A stretch of 64,000 nucleotides of DNA. It comes from QKMZ01 sp012965515 (GTDB lineage: Bacteria > Cyanobacteriota > Vampirovibrionia > Obscuribacterales > Obscuribacteraceae). Of this stretch, positions 17,479-25,852 are shown piece after piece. The translations under genes were made by a program, and so were the position numbers. The notes beneath the pieces were generated by a model. It saw only the letters and a program-made list of their open reading frames with translations. It was not told the origin of the DNA and made no database searches. Numbering within the stretch: the first letter of the stretch is position 1; each line of letters opens with the position of its first letter. The DNA lies in assembly GCA_937879965.1 (NCBI GenBank), contig CALFMP010000036.1:248001-312000 (forward strand). The letters are read 5' to 3'.

Positions 17479-17499
17479 GGGCGATGCCACGCATCGCCC
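17475..17499. repeat. REP-like hairpin overlapping the kinase stop codon
   Basis: GTAGGGGCGATGC, loop CAC, GCATCGCCC. The TAG stop of the kinase is the TAG of the GTAGGGG head. It sits between convergent genes and may end transcripts from both sides. Confidence 0.7.
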
Positions 17500-17506
17500 T
17501 CACAAT

Positions 17507-19000
17507 CTATTCGCCTTCCGGTGTGCCGAACTTCTCTAGATTTTGTACGCGCTTCAAGTCTGCTGCAGACTTGTCCGGCTTGTCCATGTGTTTGTAAATG
17601 TCTGCGCGTGAGGCGTAGTACTCTGCGACATTGGGATTTCTTGAAATCAGGAAGTTGATGTCGCTAAGTGCTTCGACCCATCGCCCGGTCTTCTTGTAGA
17701 GGCTGTGGCGAGCGTAGATTGAATTGAGATCGCCCGGAAATATTTTGCTGAACTTGACCAGCTCGCTAAGCGCTTCGTCGTTCTTGCCTGTCTTCTGCAG
17801 AAGCAAAATGTATTTCAACCACGTGGATTTTGTATCTGATAGCTCCACCGCATCGCCGCTATCCATCATCTTGTTCCAGGCAGAGCGCCTCGTAGCTGCG
17901 TGCGCGATTGCATACTTCTTGTCGTAATTCGGCTTTGTCACTCCGTATGCATCAAGTGCTTTTCGATAATCCTTAATTGCTGCCTCAAAATTGCCAATCT
18001 TTTCATAGCATTCTGCACGCCGAGAGTACGATGTATTGCCGGCGCCGGACATCTTTTCCAACGCATTGAAATCATCGATTGCTTCTTTGTAGCGACCGGT
18101 TTTCTTGTTCAACTTCGCGCGTGTAGTGCGCACATAGTGGTCGTTGCCGTAATGCTTAATGACTTCGTCCAGGTCTCTCAGCGCGCCTGCGTTGTTAAAC
18201 ACCTCGCGCCGGAAGTAGCCTCGTTGATAATAAGGCAAAGCTGTATTGGGAAAGGCTTTTACAAACTGGCTGTAGGCTTTTTCGGCTTGGTCGTATTCCA
18301 ACTTTCGCAGGTGAATGATTCCCGCCACTATGAAAACAGTGACGTCCCTCGGCGCCAGTTTCATTGCTTTAGCTAACTCTTCATGGGTGCCGAGCATTTC
18401 GTTTCTTAGTCCGCACAGTGCCAGTGCCGCATGTGCACGACCGTTTTTGCCATCTATTGCCACGGCTTCTTGTGCCATTTGTTCTGCTTTTACAACATAG
18501 CCAGCGAGAAACTCGACGATTGCGCAAGTTGCCACCACTTGCGCATTTTTCGGCGCGAGCCTGGCTGCTTGCCGCGCCGAATCCAAGCCCGAGCGACCTT
18601 TTGTGGCGACAATGTACATCTCGCCCATTTTGTTGAGGAAAATTACTTTGTCTTTCGGGTTCTCCTTTATCGCCTTAGCGCACATGTCATGCGCGTCGTT
18701 GAACTGCGTGTTCATAAACAACTTATCGACCGCTGCCTCGTATGCCTGCGTTGTCATGGCGCTGGCTGGCAGCGTTACTGCCTGTATAGAAACCGTGAGG
18801 CAAAGTAACTGTGCAAACGTCATGCGAAACGATGCGCTCAGCAAAAGGCGAACTGCTTGAGCTTTGTGACTTCGCTCAAACCGTCCGGTTCGCTGAATCT
18901 GTCTGCCATTGGTAGTCTTGTGTGTCTTGCGCACAATATTCACGGATGCCACCCGCCGCCTGATTGAATGATTAAATTCTACCCTGCGGCAGGCGTACAC
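17507..19000 (-). CDS. secreted TPR-repeat protein
   Basis: A 497-residue protein (GTG start) with about nine tetratricopeptide-like helical repeats from residue 85 to the end. Clear units carry motifs such as YSRRAECYEKIGNFEAAIKD and YASRADIYKHMDKPDKSAAD. A hydrophobic stretch ending PASA at about residue 80 looks like a signal peptide, so the true start may be the ATG at 18823, giving 438 residues. The basic upstream part would be unusual in a mature protein. TPR arrays bind partner proteins; the partner is not evident. Confidence 0.8.
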   Translation of the reverse strand: MYACRRVEFNHSIRRRVASVNIVRKTHKTTNGRQIQRTGRFERSHKAQAVRLLLSASFRMTFAQLLCLTVSIQAVTLPASAMTTQAYEAAVDKLFMNTQFNDAHDMCAKAIKENPKDKVIFLNKMGEMYIVATKGRSGLDSARQAARLAPKNAQVVATCAIVEFLAGYVVKAEQMAQEAVAIDGKNGRAHAALALCGLRNEMLGTHEELAKAMKLAPRDVTVFIVAGIIHLRKLEYDQAEKAYSQFVKAFPNTALPYYQRGYFRREVFNNAGALRDLDEVIKHYGNDHYVRTTRAKLNKKTGRYKEAIDDFNALEKMSGAGNTSYSRRAECYEKIGNFEAAIKDYRKALDAYGVTKPNYDKKYAIAHAATRRSAWNKMMDSGDAVELSDTKSTWLKYILLLQKTGKNDEALSELVKFSKIFPGDLNSIYARHSLYKKTGRWVEALSDINFLISRNPNVAEYYASRADIYKHMDKPDKSAADLKRVQNLEKFGTPEGE

Positions 19001-19018
19001 CCGCGTCCCTTTCGCGCA

Positions 19019-19669
19019 TTAACCTGTTCTTTCAAACCTCGGATTCACTTCGCCATCTGGAGTTTGCGAGTGAAGATCTAGGCTGAGCAATATCTGTTGG
19101 TCGGGCGTAAAGTCCTCTCGGCTTGCCCGTCTGATTCCGCGGTCAATGTCATCAATGTTTGTGACCTCGGTTTTCTTCTTGTCCTCAATCTGTTTACCGT
19201 CTAAATCGAGTCTGTCGAGTTTGTCGATTTCTCGAGCGAGCGAGCCACTCAGAATTCCACCGACGATGCTTTCCAGCAAGCGTGGGAAGAAATCATCCTT
19301 GTGTTTGTGATGGTGATGATGGTGTCTATGACCGTGACCGTCGTAATAGTAGTTGTCCTCGTAGCGGTCGCGCCAGAAATTGTTCATTCCGTCGTATGGA
19401 TTGCGGAAGTGTTGTTGCTGATATCTTCGGACGTCACCTCCATGACGGTAGTCGAAATTGCTGTATGGACCATGTTGATGTCCGTGATGGTGACCGTGGT
19501 TTTGATAGATACTTTGCGGATTGAAATGTTGTGGATACCTGAACTGGGGCGGCGTTGGATAATGCGCGCGTGGAGTGTCACTGCGGCGATCGTGTTGCTG
19601 ATCGCGCTCACGTTCACGTTTGTGTTCGTGCCTGTGGTGATGATGTTCGTGCTCTTTTCGCTCTGACAT
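19019..19669 (-). CDS. histidine-rich protein
   Basis: A 216-residue hydrophilic protein with an extreme His content in two blocks (about residues 7-80 and 110-125, the latter six His in a row) mixed with Arg, Tyr, Gln and Asn, and then an ordinary acidic C-terminal half. No signal peptide is visible. His-rich stretches can bind Ni, Zn, Co or Cu, so metal storage or chaperoning is possible but unproven. It starts 2 bp after the stop of the upstream 130-residue gene, so translation is probably coupled. Confidence 0.75.
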   Translation of the reverse strand: MSERKEHEHHHHRHEHKRERERDQQHDRRSDTPRAHYPTPPQFRYPQHFNPQSIYQNHGHHHGHQHGPYSNFDYRHGGDVRRYQQQHFRNPYDGMNNFWRDRYEDNYYYDGHGHRHHHHHHKHKDDFFPRLLESIVGGILSGSLAREIDKLDRLDLDGKQIEDKKKTEVTNIDDIDRGIRRASREDFTPDQQILLSLDLHSQTPDGEVNPRFERTG

Positions 19670-19671
19670 TT

Positions 19672-20064
19672 TTAACGCTCGGATAAGTGATCGGTGAACA
19701 TTTGTCGCAACTCTTGCGACGGTCGATGACGCTCTGCAGGCGGAACGAAACTGATTTGATTCGGTACACGCATCCGCAAGTAATTGCGGAATGTGTCTTG
19801 CAGGCGCATTGAGAGACCGAGAGATGATTGATTCCTGTGACTTTGAGGCGTCGGTGCGTTACGCCCGTGGCAAGTGGTTTCACACTCGTTGGTCACAGGT
19901 TGAACTGATACCGCATGTGATGCCGCAATCAACGCATAACTTTCAATAGCCTTCAGCCTTTGCGCTTCGGAGAGCTGCGGCTGCGATTCATAGTGAGGCG
20001 ATCCGCACGACGTTGTCTCATCTACGGCAAAGGAAAGCATGATCTGAGGACCATAGGTCAACAT
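19672..20064 (-). CDS. small protein of unknown function, coupled to the His-rich gene
   Basis: A 130-residue soluble protein with three Cys and a polar, Gln/Ser-rich composition; no recognised domain. Support for it being real: its stop (TAA) is followed after two bases by the ATG of the His-rich gene, and an inverted repeat lies upstream in the 470-bp gap. No signal peptide. Confidence 0.55.
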   Translation of the reverse strand: MLTYGPQIMLSFAVDETTSCGSPHYESQPQLSEAQRLKAIESYALIAASHAVSVQPVTNECETTCHGRNAPTPQSHRNQSSLGLSMRLQDTFRNYLRMRVPNQISFVPPAERHRPSQELRQMFTDHLSER

Positions 20065-20534
20065 AGAGAAAACCTCATGTCTACAAGCTAGGCGCAGACT
20101 TTCGTCTTGCGGCTATTGATGTGCTGGGGAAGGAGGGGCGGACTGGGAGAAAGCTGTTGAATTTCAGGTGGCGGAGATAGGAAGCATTGGCTGACTTTGC
20201 TCAACCTCAATCAAAGATTGTGAGGGGATCTTTGATTTGATTGAGTCCTATCGGCGAACTTACCGCTCACCTGACTCAACAATCGCACTCCACTGGGGGG
20301 AACACTGTCACTTTAGGAAACGAAAGTAGCAATCGCGTAACAACCGAAGAAATTATTCGTTCCCGAATTCTTGGCAGGCTGGCGGGCGAAAGTCTCGCCT
20401 TGAAAGGATCAGGAGAATTTCGCCGTTGCGGGCCTGTTACGAGAAAGAAGTGCTGGTTCGCGTGGAACGATAGGGTAAGCTTATTAAAGTTCAAATATAC
20501 GGTCGATGACCCGGACAGGAGAATGGGGTAGCGA
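20065..20534. promoter_or_regulatory. divergent gap with inverted repeat
   Basis: Arms AATCAAAGAT (20209-20218) and ATCTTTGATT (20228-20237) with a 9-bp spacer, between the minus-strand 130-residue gene and the response regulator. It could be an operator for either side. A TTG-started ORF (20241-20531) in this gap has no protein-like features and is not called. Confidence 0.45.
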
Positions 20535-21206
20535 ATGCCGAAGATCTTGATTGTCGAGGACGATAAGGACCTGTGCAATCTCGTATCTGAATATTTTGCC
20601 GTCGCCGGTTACACGGTGGACAAGGCGTTCACCGGGGCAGACGGGCGCAATTTCCTGAAGACCTATCAGTATGATGTGATTATTCTGGACTGGTCGCTGC
20701 CCGAGATTAGCGGCATTGCCCTCTGCAAGGAATTTCGGGCCCAGGGCGGAAACTGTCCCGTAATCTTTTTGACCGGCAAGACTGATATAGCTGATAAAGA
20801 AACAGGCTTGGACGCCGGCAGCGATGATTACGTGACCAAACCTTTCTCAATTCAGGAACTGGCGGCACGTGTGCGGGCATTGCTCAGGCGCTCCCCGGTG
20901 TATCACCATAATGTCTTGAAAGTGAAAGACATCGAGCTTGATCCAAACGAGCACAAAGTCACGAAGAATGGTCAAGAGGTGAAACTGTTTCCGCGCGAGT
21001 TCGCGCTGCTTGAGTTTTTTATGCGCCACCCGAATCAAGTTTTTAGTGCAGACACATTAATCGACCGCGTTTGGCAGTCCGACACGGAAGCAACTGCTAA
21101 GACCGTTAGAGTTTCTCTGATGCGTCTTCGCCAGGGGCTGGATGAGGACAAAGACAATTCGCTTATAAAGAACGTCTATGGCGTTGGATACAAGCTGGAG
21201 ACCTAG
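20535..21206 (+). CDS. OmpR/PhoB-family response regulator
   Basis: A 223-residue two-domain regulator. The receiver domain has the acidic pair ED at 8-9, phospho-acceptor Asp52 (ILDWSLPEISG), Thr in FLTGKTD and Lys in VTKPFS (about 102). The winged-helix DNA-binding domain (about 128-222) ends NVYGVGYKLE, typical of OmpR/PhoB proteins. Such regulators bind head-to-tail half-sites 10-11 bp apart, which is the spacing found upstream of the A/B cassette units and in the array at 25714. This makes it a candidate regulator of them, by inference only. The nearest histidine kinase is at 15631. Confidence 0.95.
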   Translation: MPKILIVEDDKDLCNLVSEYFAVAGYTVDKAFTGADGRNFLKTYQYDVIILDWSLPEISGIALCKEFRAQGGNCPVIFLTGKTDIADKETGLDAGSDDYVTKPFSIQELAARVRALLRRSPVYHHNVLKVKDIELDPNEHKVTKNGQEVKLFPREFALLEFFMRHPNQVFSADTLIDRVWQSDTEATAKTVRVSLMRLRQGLDEDKDNSLIKNVYGVGYKLET

Positions 21207-21225
21207 GAAAACCGGTAGCGCCGGC

Positions 21226-21279
21226 GGCTCGCCCGCATCTGGTGGCTCGTCCGTATCGGGTGGCTCGCCCGCATCTGGT
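21226..21279. repeat. three 18-bp tandem repeats
   Basis: GGCTCGCCCGCATCTGGT at 21226-21243 and 21262-21279, with a four-mismatch copy between. They directly follow the response regulator stop and precede a decayed gene fragment. Confidence 0.85.
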
Positions 21280-21309
21280 GGCAAGAATGCCACTGCCACG
21301 ATAAGGATC

Positions 21310-21331
21310 GTGGGGGCGCGTTGCACGCGCC
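21310..21331. repeat. REP-like hairpin
   Basis: Arms GGCGCGT and ACGCGCC around TGC, preceded by GTGGG. A diverged member of the dispersed hairpin family. Confidence 0.55.
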
Positions 21332-21348
21332 GGAATTCTGCATCGTAT

Positions 21349-21420
21349 CGTAAGGCACAATTTGCGCAGATGATTTACGGTAAGGAGATGGAGGGTGTTG
21401 CGGATCTTTTGTATCCGTAG
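21349..21420 (+). pseudogene. 3' remnant of a paralog of the next gene
   Basis: The 72 bases encode AQFAQMIYGKEMEGVADLL and a stop, nearly identical to the end of the following gene (AQFMEMIYGKEMEGVADLL), with high nucleotide identity too. No upstream part of the gene is present; the reading frame instead runs back through repeats into the response regulator. It is a recent partial duplication or the scar of a deletion between paralogs. Confidence 0.75.
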
Positions 21421-21432
21421 TGGAATCGTAGT

Positions 21433-22329
21433 ATGAAGTGTGCAGCGAAAACGAAATCGAGGTCGACATCAGCGTACTTATTGGCGCGATTGCTGCTGAG
21501 TGTGTTTCCGCTTGCGGTCGGCGCTGTTTCTATCGCCACTGATGTTAATGCCGCGCCAGTGAACGCTGCCGCGCCTGTTAAGGCTGCCGCGCCTGCTAAA
21601 ACAGCCGCGCCTGTTAAGACCACTAGTGCCGCCAAGCCTGTTTCCACTGTCACCGCTCCAAAACCTGCGGGAGCGACGAAGGCGTATTCGGGAATAATTG
21701 CCCGCCAGACCACTGGCTGGGGCATTTTCGACACTAAAGTCTGCCAGGGCGGCATACGCATTGAATCTCAGACAGGAGCGATACTCGTCGCACAGCCGCC
21801 TGACTGGACGGTCTACATATTCAGAAAGAACCAGAAAAAGGCAGCAAAGATGAGCTATCAGCTCTACCGGACAAAGAATCGGTATGCAGTGAAGCTGTCG
21901 CAAATTCGAGAAAGACCGCGCACGGTCAAGGTCGCGGGCATCAACGCTCTTATGTACAGTTTTGATGTCGGCAGACCACTGGATGAAATGACCAGTCTCG
22001 GCAGTCTTTATCGTTCTCAGCAAAAACAGCAGATTGTGCAGCGCAAGGAAGTTACATTTGCGCCTAGCAGCCCGCTCGTGCCGAAACAGGCAAAGGAGAT
22101 TTGGCGCTCGTATTTCGAAAGTCCGGTCATTGAAGAGATTCCACTGACTACGACTTTGTATTTCGTCAATGGTGAGAAGCGTGAGAGTATGGACACGAAG
22201 TCCTATGTGCGCGGGACAATGACGTCAGCCGACTTTGCAGTGCCGCCCGGCTTGTCCTTTACGGCGCAGTTCATGGAGATGATTTACGGGAAAGAGATGG
22301 AAGGGGTCGCAGACCTCTTGTGGGAGTAG
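21433..22329 (+). CDS. exported protein, first of a paralogous family
   Basis: A 298-residue protein with a hydrophobic signal segment (about 15-40) and an Ala/Pro/Val/Lys-rich linker (about 41-80), then a globular domain. Landmarks shared with the next gene: GGIRIESQTGA, then VAQPPDWTVYIFRK, KEIWRSYFES and the terminal MIYGKEMEGVADLL. A more distant relative lies at 25853. I do not recognise the family. The signal and linker suggest a periplasmic or surface protein tethered away from the membrane. Confidence 0.8.
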   Translation: MKCAAKTKSRSTSAYLLARLLLSVFPLAVGAVSIATDVNAAPVNAAAPVKAAAPAKTAAPVKTTSAAKPVSTVTAPKPAGATKAYSGIIARQTTGWGIFDTKVCQGGIRIESQTGAILVAQPPDWTVYIFRKNQKKAAKMSYQLYRTKNRYAVKLSQIRERPRTVKVAGINALMYSFDVGRPLDEMTSLGSLYRSQQKQQIVQRKEVTFAPSSPLVPKQAKEIWRSYFESPVIEEIPLTTTLYFVNGEKRESMDTKSYVRGTMTSADFAVPPGLSFTAQFMEMIYGKEMEGVADLLWE

Positions 22330-22384
22330 TCGGTCGCATCTCCTGCGTGTTTCAATTCTGAATCAGAACTCTGCGGACGGAACC

Positions 22385-23143
22385 ATGCGGAATTCACTGC
22401 CCAAACTTTGCATAATTGTTTTGCTTGCGGCTTTGTCGCTTGTCGTTTCGTGCGGCGCTCCCTCAATTTCAGCTGCGCCTGTTGCGCCGAAAACCGTCCG
22501 GGTTTGGGAAGTATTGCAGTCGAGCAATTGGGGCAAATCAACAGTCAGAGCCTGCGCCGAAGGAATAAGAATTGAGGCTCACACCGGCGCTGTTCTGGTA
22601 GCAAAGCCACCGACCTGGGAAGTGGTTATCTATCGTAAAGGTCAAAAGAAGGCTGCCCGCACGCCGTATGCGACTTTCATAAAGAAGTATCCACACAATC
22701 AGCGAGCTGAGAGTTTTCGATTTCCGAAGCGCGCTGTTAAGATTGCCGGAGCCTCGGCAGTCCAATACATAATGCCGCTCAATCGTAAGTTGGATGCGAC
22801 AGATGGTTTCGGGCATTCGTTTCAGGCGAAATTAGAAACACCATACGTCTCGAACATGTACGTGGCAAATGCTGCCGATTCATATGTATTTCCGCCACAA
22901 GTCAAAGAAATTTGGCGGACTTACTTCGAGTTTGCGTTCATAGAGAAAATCCCGCTTGAGTATTATCTGGAACTTGGCGATGGCTCGAAGCGATACTCAT
23001 TTCAAACTTTGGCGCAGAAGTACACGAACGTTCCAGTGACTGATTTCGAGCATCCAAAAGGTTTGGACTATTCTGCCGAGTTCATGCAGATGGTCTACGG
23101 GCAGAAAATGGAAGATGTCGCGGATTTGCTGATGAGCCCGTGA
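22385..23143 (+). CDS. putative lipoprotein, paralog of preceding gene
   Basis: A 252-residue protein with a lipobox-like LVVSCG at about 19-24 after a hydrophobic stretch, so it is probably lipidated. The domain matches the preceding gene: EGIRIEAHTGAVLVAKPP, WEVVIYRKGQKKAA, KEIWRTYFE, and terminal FMQMVYGQKMEDVADLL. It lacks the Ala/Pro linker. The 55-bp spacing suggests one transcript with the preceding gene. Its end is convergent with the PGDYG-like gene 15 bp away. Function unknown. Confidence 0.8.
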   Translation: MRNSLPKLCIIVLLAALSLVVSCGAPSISAAPVAPKTVRVWEVLQSSNWGKSTVRACAEGIRIEAHTGAVLVAKPPTWEVVIYRKGQKKAARTPYATFIKKYPHNQRAESFRFPKRAVKIAGASAVQYIMPLNRKLDATDGFGHSFQAKLETPYVSNMYVANAADSYVFPPQVKEIWRTYFEFAFIEKIPLEYYLELGDGSKRYSFQTLAQKYTNVPVTDFEHPKGLDYSAEFMQMVYGQKMEDVADLLMSP

Positions 23144-23158
23144 TGAGCTTTTCTGCTC

Positions 23159-24514
23159 TTAGTTCTTACCTGGCTGTTGTACTTGCGTGTACATTCCTTC
23201 GAATTTAGCCGCGTTTACGATGTAGAATTCGTTGTTTGGACCCATGATGAGATAGTCGCCTACGCGTCCGGAACTAGTACCTTCCAGCGAAGGAACGCTG
23301 TAATCGGTCTTGAGTTTCATCGCACGTGCCAGGGCGGTCTTTTCGTAGACGCCGGAGCCTGGTGTGACTTCTCCGTATGTTTTCGCGAAGATGTCCGGCT
23401 TGACTGTCCAAGTGCTGCCGTCGGGACCAGTTAGTTTCCAATCACCGGCTTGCCCTGTGAGCGTGTCGCCGTTTGTGGATTTCCATTCAATGTTCTGAGT
23501 CAGTTGCTCAGCCTTTACCTGTCCGGCTTTCTTGAAGTAATAATAGTTGCCGTCGCCAGCCTTGTCGTGTTGATGTTGAACTTGATAGTCGGAATACCAG
23601 GCGCCCGGCGCTGCGGCGAATCCGTATACGACGGATGTGGCGAGGCTCTTGGCTCCTACGCGTCCCCAATTGACTTGCTCGCCCGCAATTCGGGCGGCCG
23701 TAAGTTCGGATATCGCACCACGGGCGGCACCAGAAATTGCACTGGTTTGGATCTTCTGTGCAAACGGTGTCATCAGTTTCGGAGCTGCTGCACCAATTGC
23801 CCAGCCGCCCAGTGCAGCTGTTCCCATCACTGCAGCATCAACTGCAAGATGCTCCGGATTTGCCATTTCTGCCGCAGTGTTTTTAACGCCAGTCCAGAGA
23901 CTGTAACCTTGTTGCTTTTGATCGTAGTAGTTGTCGCGAGTCAATGCAGTGTCGAGTGTGCGTCCGCCAATGCTCATTGCGCCGCCCTTGAGTGCGATGT
24001 TCATATTGGAATTCAATGTCTTATCGAGCATGAATTTGAATGCAACACCTTTGGTTGCGCCGAGCGTGAGATCTAATGCCTGTGCGCCCAACTTGTCTTC
24101 CGGTTTCGCTTCATCTGCTGCGAAGAATCCGGCACTAGCGATGTATCCAACTTTTCCACCGAAGAAAAGAGAACCAATTTTGAGTCCGGCAGCGCCGAGC
24201 TGCGAGATGTCTCCTTGCCACTTCAATGCCTTTTTATCTTTGTCTACAGCCTGGTTGATCTCGTCGCGCATTTTCTCAAGCGCGTCGGTATCGCCTTTCT
24301 TTACATGGTTTTGAACTCGTTGCTCAATCTCTTCCAATTGCTTGAAAGACTTTTCGTCAGAACCATACACCCAGTCAAATGCTTTGCCGAGATAGCTGCG
24401 TTTGCTGTCCGCATATTGATGCTGTTGTATCTCGTTCTGCATGCTCAAGAGAGCTTCTGCAGTTTCTTTGCTGACTTGTGGTCCAGCCTGTGCAGTGGTA
24501 ATTACGTCCGCCAT
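23159..24514 (-). CDS. large protein with two C-terminal PGDYG-like motifs
   Basis: A 451-residue protein without signal peptide. The N-terminal 100 residues are charged and helical (coiled-coil-like); 105-300 is Ala/Gly-rich with weakly hydrophobic helices, reminiscent of translocation regions in toxins. The C-terminus has two similar units, AGDWKLTGPDGSTWTVKPDIF and VGDYLIMGPNNEFYIVNAAKF, of the type found in PGDYG-domain proteins. Function is not known; an exported or effector-like role is a guess. The ATG at 24514 opens a 350-bp gap. Confidence 0.7.
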   Translation of the reverse strand: MADVITTAQAGPQVSKETAEALLSMQNEIQQHQYADSKRSYLGKAFDWVYGSDEKSFKQLEEIEQRVQNHVKKGDTDALEKMRDEINQAVDKDKKALKWQGDISQLGAAGLKIGSLFFGGKVGYIASAGFFAADEAKPEDKLGAQALDLTLGATKGVAFKFMLDKTLNSNMNIALKGGAMSIGGRTLDTALTRDNYYDQKQQGYSLWTGVKNTAAEMANPEHLAVDAAVMGTAALGGWAIGAAAPKLMTPFAQKIQTSAISGAARGAISELTAARIAGEQVNWGRVGAKSLATSVVYGFAAAPGAWYSDYQVQHQHDKAGDGNYYYFKKAGQVKAEQLTQNIEWKSTNGDTLTGQAGDWKLTGPDGSTWTVKPDIFAKTYGEVTPGSGVYEKTALARAMKLKTDYSVPSLEGTSSGRVGDYLIMGPNNEFYIVNAAKFEGMYTQVQQPGKN

Positions 24515-24658
24515 GATATGCCCTCCAACCGCTAAGCTCGAGTGGATGCAAAAAACTGCAGCGCCTGGTGCCGCGTTTTACGCCAAGTTATTCCGATGCA
24601 AGACAACTGCGATGTCGCAGTTTCTGTGCAATTTTGGGAACAGATGAGGTTTTGCGGA

Positions 24659-24678
24659 TGATTGTCGTTTGACAATCA
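24659..24678. promoter_or_regulatory. perfect inverted repeat in a 350-bp gap
   Basis: TGATTGTC, loop GTTT, GACAATCA, about 145 bp upstream of the PGDYG-like gene. Could be an operator or a short RNA hairpin. The rest of 24515-24864 shows nothing else clear. Confidence 0.45.
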
Positions 24679-24864
24679 ACTGCCTTGAATTTGTGCTTTT
24701 AAGCCGATGTGTGTCTGTATACGGCAAATACGAAAATTGGACAGAAAAGTGAAAGGATTTGTCACAGAGGGTGAAAGATTGCACGTAAAATGATGGAAAC
24801 GCCCGGTGGTTGGATGTTAAGGGCGCAACACAGAGGAATGCCAATCTAGACAAACTGTGGACTT

Positions 24865-25551
24865 TTAAATAGAGGTTTGTCTGCCTGGTGGAACGTAAAC
24901 GGTGATGCGGTTGTAGCTGCCCTGGCGAAACCTGGCAGTGATTGATTCGTAGTTGATGTTGCCTTTGCTCGTATGCAGCATCTGCCCGTTCAAAACTAAT
25001 CCGACATGGTTTGTCTCCCCATCTTTCCCACCGCCGACTCCGACTATATATGTGCCGTCTGGGTAAGATTTGCCGGGGACGAATTTTTCCGGTTTGTAGC
25101 CTTTGCTCTGGATTAGCGAGCCGAATTCCGACGCCCGAACAGTGACCTCATTTGGTCTAATGATGCCTGCTTTCACCGCAATATTGCTCTGAAAAATGGC
25201 GCAGCGCAAATTTTCTGGAACTTCCATTCCTTTAAAGCGGCCTGATTTCACCTCAAAAATGCTGGGGTCTTGGCTGGCACGATATTTCATGCCCTCCGCT
25301 TCCAGTTTTCTCAGTTTTTGGTCCATGTTGCCGCTGCTGAGAGCGCTGAAAGCACTGGCAAATTCGAGATGCGCCGGCTCTGCGTCCGAAAGCTTTTTTA
25401 TGTGCTCTGGCTGCATCGCGCCGGCTAACGTGCGCGTCATATTAACGTCATCCATGAGGATGCGATCAGTCGAGTCAGATGCCGTTTTTTTAGCATCGAC
25501 CTTGGACCGATCGCCTTCAACCCACGAAAGCGTGGAGGCGTTCGTAATCAT
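24865..25551 (-). CDS. NlpC/P60-like cysteine hydrolase
   Basis: A 228-residue protein whose C-terminal half fits a papain-like NlpC/P60 fold: Cys117 in LRCAIFQSN at the start of a helix, His182 in NHVGLVLNGQ and His193 in MLHTSKG. The order Cys, then HVGxxxxNGxxxH, is standard for enzymes that cut peptidoglycan stem peptides. The N-terminal 100 residues are helical and unrecognised. There is no signal peptide, so it may be cytoplasmic or use a non-Sec route, as effectors do. The gap upstream carries the 11-bp repeat array. Family call moderate, substrate unknown. Confidence 0.65.
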   Translation of the reverse strand: MITNASTLSWVEGDRSKVDAKKTASDSTDRILMDDVNMTRTLAGAMQPEHIKKLSDAEPAHLEFASAFSALSSGNMDQKLRKLEAEGMKYRASQDPSIFEVKSGRFKGMEVPENLRCAIFQSNIAVKAGIIRPNEVTVRASEFGSLIQSKGYKPEKFVPGKSYPDGTYIVGVGGGKDGETNHVGLVLNGQMLHTSKGNINYESITARFRQGSYNRITVYVPPGRQTSI

Positions 25552-25713
25552 GGTAAAGGTCCTAGCAGTTCTGGACTGCTCTTCGAAGAAGATGGGGAAG
25601 GACTTGATAGTAACAAAGCTTTACGGTGATGTCAAGAAAAATCGAATGGAGAAATTCGCTGTAGCACCTTATGTGGTGCCTATTTGCGTTTTCACGATTT
25701 TCTTGTTCGCTCA

Positions 25714-25801
25714 TTCACGCAGTATCAACGTTGTCTTCACGCTAAACTAACGCTTCGTTCACGCTGCCTCAACGCTAAGTTCACGCTGAGCAAACGATGT
25801 C
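25714..25801. repeat. array of eight 11-bp repeats, PHO-box-like
   Basis: Eight back-to-back 11-bp units on the plus strand starting at 25714, 25725, 25736, 25747, 25758, 25769, 25780 and 25791. Odd units read TTCACGC plus four variable bases; even units read TCAACG, CTAACG, TCAACG and CAAACG plus five. This makes a 22-bp super-repeat. TTCACGCT is also the core of the sites near 5016 and 9552 (AGCGTGAA on the other strand). It fills the 301-bp gap between two minus-strand genes. Confidence 0.8.
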
Positions 25802-25852
25802 TTTCATTGCGCATGAAATACTCACGCTCTTCGCACGATCGCCAGTTACTGT

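Noticed and set aside
20241..20531. TTG-started ORF just before the response regulator
   Set aside because: No hydrophobic core, domain or Shine-Dalgarno; the nearby inverted repeat suggests a regulatory region.
25714..25801. CRISPR array
   Set aside because: Units are 11 bp and back to back with no spacers; it is a direct-repeat binding array.
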